Below, piece after piece: positions 46,401 through 56,200 of a stretch of DNA of 64,000 nt. This DNA comes from Ascidia mentula. Lineage: Eukaryota; Chordata; Ascidiacea; Phlebobranchia; Ascidiidae. The position numbers and the translations under genes were made by a program. Position 1 is the first letter of the stretch. Each line of letters starts with the position of its first letter. Below the pieces are notes generated by a model, which saw only the letters and a list, made by a program, of their open reading frames with translations, was not told the origin of the DNA and ran no database searches. The stretch lies in contig OX387200.1 of NCBI GenBank assembly GCA_947561715.1, positions 7,008,501 through 7,072,500 on the forward strand. The letters are read 5' to 3'.

Positions 46401-48756
46401 CGCAAGCAAGGGATTAAGAGCTTACCTTGTTCCTGACTTGTCCCGTCTCGCCAAAGCACAGGTAATAAGCTCCCAGTCAGTAATTCACCATAGTCTAGAC
46501 CAGTGCTATGTGCAAAACTGTTGAACTCTTTGCCACCGAAAAAATCTACCATGTGACCCCACAGTGTCTCAACCACCAGATTAACAAGCACTGTAATACA
46601 CCAGTAAACTGTTTGTTTGTCCCGAGGCCTGGTGTGGGCCAAAAGCAATTATAGATCTGGCGGCCAAGACCTAAATCGGATATAACTACTCTGAAGATAA
46701 CTGTATGTTTTAGGTTTGGGTTGACGCAATCTCCCAAGCTATCTATACATTTGGCATCGGGTATGCTGCTTTGACCGCGTTTGGCGGTTACAATAAATAC
46801 AAGAACAACTTCTACAGGTAAACCACTTTACAATGGGGAGTATGATTGCAGTCCTATCTAATTGTGCTTGGCAAGGTTAATTTAATACGGTCGTATTAGC
46901 AATTCATCCTTCTGACCTGTTTTTATTTTGTCGTTTTGTATGAAGTGAAAACATGCACTCACTTTATTTAGATCGTCTCTCATCGTGATTTGCCTTGGTT
47001 GCCTTACGTCGTTCACTATGGGTTTGGCAACGTTCAGTGTCCTCGGCCATCTTGCCCACGTCATGGATGTGAACATATCTGATGTGGTGCAGTCCGGTAA
47101 ATTGCCATTACAATAGACTCCAGGAGTAAAAATTATGAACATAATATACGTATTTTTTGGCAAAAGTAACAAGACCATCACATAAAAATTGATTTTAAAT
47201 TTATAAATTCATAATTCATTGGGCATTTTGAACTGTCCGAACTTTTTCAAAGAAGACAATGACACATATGAAAACCTTTCCAACTATATTCACGGATGAG
47301 TGCACATGTATTCATTGTTTTGACGTCTTGACATGACTCAAAAATCAAAAAGCTGAATTTAATGAAAAAAAATTAACTAAGATCTTTACTCACATAAATT
47401 ACATTGTTTAAATCACATAATATAATTTTTTTAAATATTTTTCATTTATTACGGTTGGTTCTCCTGTATTAGACGGGTGATTTGAAAGATCATGGAAACT
47501 TTTGAGTGTGTATACAAGCACTTGGAAAAGATTTAAATGATCTATTCACTGTTCCAGGTCCAGGGCTTGTGTTTCAAGTGTTTCCCGTGGCTGTTTCTCT
47601 TATGCCCGCATCTCAATTCTGGTCCGTCATGTTCTTTCTGATGATCTACTTTGTGGCCGTCGATACTTCGGTAAAATATCTGCAATTCGCAGCAGTCAAC
47701 GTATAATCTAGAACCTGACTAACGTGTTCTAAAAAGCAGATTTACATTTGCATCCAACTGTTTGGAGTTATTATTAGAAGAGATTTTAGAGTTTTTTATG
47801 TGTGGTAATACTGCTTCCAGTTTTCTGAATTCGAGGGCATGATGACTATAATTGGCGACGCTTTTCCGAAGCTTATTTCTACACCACGCAAACGAGCTTG
47901 CACGAACAGCGCTCTTGGATTAACTTTCTTCATTTTATGCCTCTCACAAGTGCCGGCCGTAAGTGTTGCTTTGCACCATGTGATAAATAGTACCATGTGA
48001 CTTCTATTTCCATATAAACCGCAGACAGGTTAATAAATACGAAAAACCTACAGTTTAAGGTTTAGGAAAGAATTGGGTTTGTATTTCAGAATGGAATTTA
48101 CGTGTTTGAATTGATCAACATCTACGGTTCTTCTGGCATTTCTATGATTCTACTTGGTTTGGCGGAGGCGGTCACAGCTGGATGGCTATGGGACGTAGAA
48201 CGATTTGGGCGTGACGTTAAGGAAATGACCGGCAGTAACCTCGCTGGGTTCATCAAAATATGTTACAAGTTTCTGACACCACTAGTGTCGCTGGTATGAC
48301 AGTTTAAAACCACAACTAAAGCTAATTAATGGTTTGTTGCTTCACTTTGCAGTTCGTCCTGTTTTTCTTCATCGTTAAATGGGAACCTTTGACGGTCGGT
48401 GACTTTATTTACCCGACGTGGGCGAACGTGATTGGTTGGGGCATGGCACTGGCTTCGATACTCTGCATTCCTGTTACAGCTGCCTATGTTATATGGAAAG
48501 GAAAGGGGAGTTTGATGAAGGTATAAACATAAACCGTTGGTAGATTGGTTTATTGCTTAGGCTTCACCAAACATCCAACACGTATTATGTTTGTGATCTG
48601 TAAGGAAAAGCTGACTAAATTAAACTCAACATATGGTTGATATTTTGTTGTTTCCAGAAATTTCAACAAAGCTTGCGCCAATCGGTGGAAACGAAGCGAT
48701 CAGAGGTGGGCGACACTGTGGAAGAGAAAATGATTGAAGCAGACACCTTGATTTAA
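43495..48756 (+). CDS. SLC6-family Na+/Cl- symporter, array copy C (14 exons)
   Basis: Third member of the tandem family. Exons: 43495-43511, 43783-43889, 44104-44234, 44712-44838, 45061-45172, 45628-45763, 46327-46461, 46714-46817, 46972-47096, 47558-47670, 47821-47958, 48090-48293, 48353-48520, 48658-48756; 571 aa. The first coding exon is again 17 nt (MVEDK). Intron 2 starts with GC (GGAG|GCATAAG) where A, B and D have GT, so splicing here may be weaker. EL2 is 12 residues shorter than in A and B. TM1 is [16 protein letters not shown]6 [10 protein letters not shown]8 AVDTSF. The C-terminus DTLI again fits a PDZ ligand. Exons 6, 9, 10 and 13 are much closer to A/B in DNA than exons 4, 5, 7 and 12, pointing to patchy gene conversion. 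Confidence 0.9.
45913..46116. mobile_element. hAT-like MITE in SLC6-C intron 6
   Basis: CAGTGTTTCCCAAC (45913-45926) and GTTGGGAAACATTG (46103-46116) form inverted termini with one mismatch; the left end is a common hAT terminus. A sub-terminal palindrome CAATGGTAC-GA-GTACCATTG (46083-46102) abuts the right end. The 204-bp element is non-coding. No clear 8-bp target duplication. Confidence 0.65.
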
Positions 48757-49598
48757 AACGACGGATGTTTTTGAACTGAATATGTAGATAAGAGCCCAGA
48801 CCATACCAAGCATGAAACAATTCGGTTTACGTATTCGCCAGATTGAATGTGTACAGCTTACTCGTATTACTTGGCACCAGTAAAATAACACAGCTTTAAA
48901 ACGGGAAAGGCTTTGCAATTGGTGCGATTTTACAGTTTTGTTTTGTAAATCTTCGGTGCATTCATAGCGTTGTCCCGTGTGTAACCTAATGCAACTGAAC
49001 AAAAAAGTTCAAACTTGCTGTGGACAAGTCAGAAGCCCTGGACCTTTACATACGCATAAATTCAAAAGTTAAGATCCTAATATTTCAATATTTAAGGTCA
49101 TTTAGTTATAAGATCTGTCCATCGCAGGATATTTGAACGTGACGATGATTTTTCACGATAGCCTAAAAGGTTAGAAGGCAAATGCATTACTTCCCCCAAA
49201 AAAGTTGTCAGACCGGGTATTGCATTATCACAGTGGAAAGATGTTGACCCCAACACAAATATCCGTACTCCGCACAAAAGGGACGATCGCTGAATGTGGG
49301 TGACATGCTTTCCAATACTCCTTCAAGCTCAAAGAAAAAGAAAGAAAACTTTTGCATTGTGCATTGATTACCCATAAAAGAATGACAGCGTGGAAAAGTT
49401 TTGTCATAGATAAAGGGGACGATCACAAAACGTCACTCAACCACACCATGTGACGCTGTTCTTCACCTGCTCGAGTGATTTCGATGTAACAGTGTTTGTA
49501 GAAACCTCAAGAAAACCGCTAGTACGTGTTGTACACCAATACGCACAGCTGGACTTGTACATATTACCCCCCGTTTCGTACAAGCTTGAATGTTGTTT

Positions 49599-49630
49599 CC
49601 TGATTTAGAACTTTGAACCTCACCGGAGTC
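49599..49630 (+). repeat. SINE-like tail, copy 1
   Basis: CCTGATTTAGAACTTTGAAC followed by CTCACCGGAG resembles the segment at 59401-59431 (CCTGATTTGCAAGTTCAAAC, CTCACCGGGAG). The shared block includes a degenerate tRNA B-box, which suggests a dispersed tRNA-derived SINE. Confidence 0.4.
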
Positions 49631-50180
49631 ACACAAACCGAATATACACCGAATGACGCGAATCCTGTTCAGGTTTTCTTCGGCGTTTGACTGATGTTAC
49701 CAATCTCTCGCCCAAGGTGCTGTTACGTTGCATTGCCAGAAACGCTATTAGAATTGCTAGCCTGCCACGCAGCGAACATTTCCTGAAAATGTGAGGATAA
49801 CCTTTGAACATTATCAGTATCTATTTGGCCTCTGCGTTATTTTTGTGATGAATAAAACTGGCCCGTTGCGCCATGAAATATACTGTACGTTTCAGGAGAG
49901 GTCAGTTTTGCGAGGCATTAGTTTACCAGTTGATATTAAGAGATTGAATTATTTGATTGTGTCACCATCCGCGTTGAAAGGTTTACACCAAACCATGCAT
50001 ATCCGTTGCTTCTTACAACTGCACATTTATTATTTTTTTTGAATTGTTTTTGTTGTGCCTTTTATTGTATGAGACAACCAGAGGCCATTTACGGTAAGTA
50101 ATTGCACGTATGTGTAGTGCACAAGTCTCAAATAATACCCGAATACATTCCTATAAAATTATTATTTATGACGTACGATC

Positions 50181-50392
50181 TGCGATGTTGGAGCAGATGT
50201 GCGCTTGTGTTGTGTTTAGTATGTTGTAACTTGCAGTTGACTCAATTGGTTAAAAGCGATCAATGGTTTTTCGAGCGAGGGAAAATAAACATAACTTTGC
50301 TAACGTTAATTATAACGATGCTTGTTTCTAGGCCTGCTTCATACGTATAGTAGCGCACATCTGCTCAACATCGCAGGCCTGCTTCATACGTA
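50181..50392. repeat. Inverted repeat with nested direct repeats
   Basis: A 25-nt arm at 50181-50205 (TGCGATGTTGGAGCAGATGT plus GCGCT) is the reverse complement, with one base missing, of 50352-50375. The second arm is framed by two identical 17-mers GGCCTGCTTCATACGTA at 50331-50347 and 50376-50392. The arrangement suggests an inserted, inverted copy of the nearby sequence. Confidence 0.8.
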
Positions 50393-51043
50393 AGTATTCA
50401 GTGCCGTTCCAAATTGCACCTCATTGCCGAAGATGGGTATCGGACAATAAAAAGATATGCTCACCAAAACAGCCAAGTTAATTATAAGTGTTGAAATTTC
50501 ATTAGACTATGCAATATATATTGGCACCGCATTGGATCTCGATGCGGAATTTGTATTTGCAGCATTTCGTTGCAAGTGATGTTGTTCATAGTTTTCTTCC
50601 ATGAATGTACTCAGGTATAGCCAGAATTGTGATGGCGCACGATCAGATATAACAACTTTTAGATTTGCGAAAATATCAGGGTTGGCCAAGTGCAGTTCTT
50701 TGGTAAAACTACTGTATACAATCTATCTTAACTCTTTCCTGGGCTTTAATTTTGAAACCCATCTTAAACCAGACTTGCGGACCTACACGAATGCTAAAGT
50801 GGAGAAACTTTCTTCGTGGCATACTTACGAAACAGGGCGACTCGAAACGCTGAAGCGTTGTTTTGGGGTTACTGGGTGTGGAAACGCCAAAGATAAAGGC
50901 GGCAAAGTACGTTTTTACACGGTGATGTGTTAGAAGCACGTGGGAGCCAAATTTAAACTATAGATTTACACCATACAGTGATTGGTGATAAGATATAGCA
51001 AAAGAAATGCTGCAAAAGAATTTGTAAGGGACCACACAGTACC

Positions 51044-51108
51044 TTTGTAGTTCGTATAAAAGTCAGAAGAGCGTTTGAATTGACTGAAGAACGTATACGA
51101 ACTACAAA
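51044..51108. repeat. Perfect 15-bp inverted repeat (hairpin)
   Basis: TTTGTAGTTCGTATA (51044-51058) and TATACGAACTACAAA (51094-51108) are exact reverse complements separated by 35 nt, with an extra AGTCA/TGACT stem inside. It could be a foldback element or a hairpin RNA; I see no further support for either. Confidence 0.8.
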
Positions 51109-53282
51109 CTGACTGAGCAATAATCCTGGCAGTCAGCAAACAGTTGCATAATTATCTTATTTCAAAGATTAATCACATTTACAAACCAAATTATAGTGTC
51201 TCATTCAGAGGAACACAAACTGTTTCCTCTACCACAATGATGACAGGTTTATATCCTTCCTGAGTTTTCAATAATCATCAGCTACATTGTGGAGTCGCTG
51301 GATAATTCGTGATTTTATTTGGCACATAGTGTTTGGTTTAGTTGGCTTAAACCAAACCAGTCTGATGTTTCGAGCAACTCACCTATACCCCGATTATGAG
51401 GAGCCAGTTCGATAAACAAACTACGTCTACGCGATTTGTAATCCTATTGGATGAGAATTTGTGGGTGTGGTATCAATGCAGGGGCGTGGGAAGTGTTTTT
51501 CAGCATTGGGTTTCAATCTGATTATTCACTCAAATTGTTGACGCGTTAGGCTGTCAGAGGATGGCCACCCTACATCGCAACCCGTTATCTAAAATATGTG
51601 CCCGAAACATGTAACTATCATTTTTGCTGCACCATGTGACAGAAGTAATTTAAGCCGAGAGATTTATCAATGTTAATGATGCTAGTATAGTTTTTACTGT
51701 TTTGCAATGAGCAGCCAAATTTGCCTGGAGAATATTTGTACATTGAAGGCAAAGAGCAGTTCTCACCTATAGAGTTGTAAACTAGTTTATTATGAGTCGA
51801 GACAACGCGCAGAACTATTGTTTTCTTTGCGTTGCTTTTGTTTCAGTGGCTTTGTTTGTTTACCTTTGATCAAAGTGCGGCATTAAGTGAATCTGTGTAT
51901 CTCATTACATGTGATATGCAACATAACAAATGAAAAAAATCCACAAGATTCTTTTCTATCCACTCCATCACCTCTTGGTAAATTACAAAATTTAATTTCC
52001 TCCATCGCACACAAATACATTTGTTTTCATTCCAACCTTTCATCCGTATCACCTGGGTTAGCAAAATCTTCGGTTCATAACCTATTGGTCAGAGCAATTG
52101 TGACCCCTATCCCCAGTTGTTTTAGCACTTGAAGTTTTGCGTTTTTATCGAGGGTTTTGTGCCGCGGTTGCTGCGTCATCTGTAGCGCTTGATTCGTATT
52201 CCAAAACACGAAGCTTCAAAAACATTATATTGTGGCGTTATTTTGTTGGGGTAAGGGGAAAATCTGAACGGAAGATAATACATGTTAGGGCAGAGAAGCA
52301 GCATTTTCCAATGCGATAATATGTTTGAAAAGTCAATTTTTACAAATAATGGTTGAGTGCAGTTACAATGCTGTAATTTAAAGTAAATCGTTGCACCAAG
52401 AACACACGTCGTATACGTTGCATGGATGTAATGCATTTAAGAAGTGGGCGTTATGTACAACACTTTTAATGGTATTTTATTTGATTTTATTTAATATTTA
52501 ACTGCTGCGGGTAGTATGAAATTGTTGTACATCTATATGGACAAGTTGGGCTCCGGTGTGCTGTAGACCGTGGTGAAGTCGACAGTGCTAGTGCTGAGTA
52601 AGCGAAAAAAGTAACACGCAAGAACGGCTCGACGGTATGTTTTCAGCTGAGTCACCAACAAATTTTTCGTCAATTTGTGCTGCGTTTGCATTTGCAAATC
52701 TTTCCCTTTGTCGCGGAGGTAGTGGAAAACTACCAGTAGGTAGACGACCGAAAATGCGGCGAAAAAAATGTTGCGCACTGACAAACGAGGCACGAAACAA
52801 GTCGCTTGCATTCCGTATCCATGCATCCAGAGTAAAAGTGGCATAGATTGATAGCTTGTTTTCTTTTGTCGGTAACAACGCAGAACAGATAAAAACCCAA
52901 AATTTGTAATTCGTTTTACAGAAATTTACTCGCAGAAAAATGATCTGTCAGACTCGTATACGAGACTTCATGGTTCAATGTTGTATTAGTGTGTAGTGAA
53001 GCATTTATGAAATCTCGAGTAGAAGGTTGTAAGCGAGTCCGCAAGACCCACACATTTTAACTTAACTTTGTCTGTCGTTGCGCTTTTGACGCACTGTCCT
53101 TTTACGCAACATTATAAGTTAAAATTGTGATAAGTTCCATACGATCTTTTTTCGCTTGATGTCAAACTTAAAAATAGTCGTAAATTGTAGAATGATTGCT
53201 ATTCTAGACATTACAAAATTCCAATTCCGAAAATACTAAGTTGTGAAAATTGTTCATTTGGTTCAGCTGTATACATTTGATC

Positions 53283-56200
53283 ATGGGGAAGGAAAAAGAA
53301 GAAGAAACTGACAGGTTCGTAGGTGATATAACATAGCTTTAAACTATACATTTGCATTGGCATTATTTTCAACAATTTGAACACCTATTAATTCCAGGAC
53401 ATGGGACAAGCCCATTGAGTCGATGTTTACTCAAGTTGGTTACCTGGTGGGACTCGGAAACCTGTGGAGATTTCCCTACTTGTGCCAGAAGAATGGAGGA
53501 GGTAGGCGATGCTTCCGGTTCAGTATTAACCACAAAACGTTGCAGTTCCATAGCCTTTTGTACAAAACGCAATCGTTTTTATGGACTACTCATTCCACTA
53601 CAAATGCATTGTTTTTTGGCTCTTCAAGCGATATTCATCGATTTCACTTAAAATTTGGTGCTAAATTTAGGAAATTGCACTCAATGAACAACTGCTTGCA
53701 GTCCATGCGCTTTGGTACATAATATACGAACCACTCACATACGTATTTTATTTTGTCATGAAAAGACGGTTTTAAATCACCTCAAAACCTTTATGTTCGT
53801 TGACATTTCTAATCTAGAATGTAACTTAAATAATAAGTTATTTTAAAAGATATATAACTGCCCTTGCGCTATGCATTTTTTTGCTCACTTAGTTACTGTG
53901 TATGACGATCGTTACAGGCGTATTTCTTATTCCCTACGCCTTATCTTTGGCCGTCATTTCACTCCCTCTCTACACTTTCGAGATTGGATTGGGTCAATTT
54001 ACGAGAAAGGGGCGCCTTGGCGCTTGGAACCGCGTTCCAATCATGAAGGTGGGATTTTTCAATTTACTCAACCCAATATCCAATATCCGTGAAACTTTGC
54101 AGTAAAAAAATTCTAGGACTAACCTTAGTGCAAGCAAAAACGTTTTGGCAAAAACCACATACAGTTGTCAGTGCGAGATCCATACATTTTATAAAGCTGA
54201 ACTTCATGCGTTTACGCTTGCGCAGGGCATCGGCTACGCGTCAATGTTCGTCACCATATTCAGCATGATTCCCTACATGTTGATAATGGCTTGGGGAATT
54301 CTCTTCTTGGGGCATTCGTTTACATTGGGGCCTCTTCCTTGGACCACATGTGGTAAGAGTTTTAAACCATATTTATTCTAATAAACCATAATATAATAAC
54401 CAATATTGGTGATTTAAATTGTGAAGTGATTCAAAAACACTCCCGCCTTAAAGCAAATGAACAAAGTATAAAGTATACATTTTACATCAGGATAACAAAA
54501 AACATAATTCCTTTAAATCAGTGAATATAGTTTTTGGCACGCCAAATCCTGTACTTTCATACTTTTGGTCAAAATATCTTGCGGATTTTAAAACCATTGG
54601 ATTAATATGCCGTATGGCCACTCAGACAACCCGTGGAATACCAATTCGTGTATAACAATGGAAATGGCAACCAACCAATCAGTTTTCAAACTATCCTCGG
54701 AGGGAAGCAACACATCTTCAGACGGTCTCCTCGTCTACACCAAGGAGTCCTTACCTCAGGTTCAATTCTGGAGGTAGGAATTTGTACAGAAAAAGCGCAA
54801 TGCACGAATCTTTCTCCATTGACATGTAGGGCGCCAAAGCAATAGAATTTATACGTTGATTTTGGTGAAGGTGACAATATTCTGTTGGCGGTCGCTCACA
54901 GAATATTAGTTTCGTTGCATCAAAACCGACAAATTATAATTATGCAACATTTAACGATTTATAACTTATTATACAACATAATTATGCAACATTTGACGAA
55001 TTATATTATGCAACATAATTTTGCAACATTTGACGAATAATTGACGAATTATAATTATGCAACTCATGCCCGCTTTACCCAAGTTCTTTTACTGATTAGC
55101 TTTCGACACCAAACGAATAGATTTGCACGCATGGGTGATTGTAACATTACCTGAGTGCTCCTCTCCCTCTTCACTAACGTTCAACACATGCCGGATTTTG
55201 CCTTAAAAGATTCCACGAGACTGCACATAGAATGAGGAATTAGCCACACGAAAAGTTGAAAGAGATGTAAATTTTTCTCTTCAAATGTTGAAAGCACCGC
55301 TCTTTGTAAGGTGTCCTTACCTAATTTGGCCATTAGTGCTGTGATGACGTATTTCGATCGTTCGTAGCATTAATCCCTAATGTAGACGGCTTTAGATTTA
55401 ATACACATCTCCGAAACAAGCATTATAGGCGACCCATTTCTGTTCACCAAACAGAAGACTTAGGTTTAGGACAAAATCATTTTCCAACAAACTTATTTCG
55501 CAGATATTTTACCTAAAACCAATGTTGACTATATTGTCTTTATTTCCACCGTAAATAACCTTAATGTGTATACGATGTTTCCCAGTCATGTTACTGGTAA
55601 ATTCCCCTGCCTTTTTGCAGCCATATAACTCTGTGTGTTTCCCTCATATTTGTTGTAGTTTGAAGCCGATGCTGTGCCGCTCCGGGCCTATAGTGTGTCG
55701 CCAACACGACGACCAGCCACTGGAACGTGTGTAACATGGTTTAAGCAAGATGTTTTGGCTTAACTTCAGATATAGCTTGTAACCTTTTGTGTGTTGCCTT
55801 GCGAATAATCCACTGTGGGCAAGAATGCAAGATTTTGGTAAAAACAGATATTGGTTGGCAAAAAAGGGGTTTTGCAGATAATATATGTGCCCACACTGGC
55901 TTTTCGTTTAAATCCCTGCTTCTGTTTTGAATGGCAGCGTGGTGGAAATAACTTACTGACAAACATGCATTTACCTTTCATTGGTACAGACAAAATATAG
56001 TTTCTTACTTGATGCAAAGTAATGCAATGAAAAAGTATGTGCTTTCCACTATGGCGATCGTTTGCAATTTATGACATCGCCACTTGTCGAGCAAACAACT
56101 TGAATGATTCCGTCATATTGCCAAATGTTATGAGAAATAGCTGATGCATTTGGTAAACTTTTGCTTGGAATCAACAGCTTCGCCAATCATCTTCGTGTGC

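Larger units (their letters stand above)
48757..53282. other. SLC6-C / SLC6-D intergenic region
   Basis: 4.5 kb without a supported gene. Contents noted: a SINE-like tail at 49599-49630, an inverted and direct repeat cluster at 50181-50392 and a strong hairpin at 51044-51108. Open frames such as 50601-50933 (+) and 52588-52878 (-) show no known domain or splice context. The SLC6-C 3'UTR has no canonical AATAAA nearby. Confidence 0.5.

Noticed and set aside
50601-50933. 110-codon plus-strand open frame between SLC6-C and SLC6-D
   Set aside because: No recognisable similarity and no neighbouring exons in phase.
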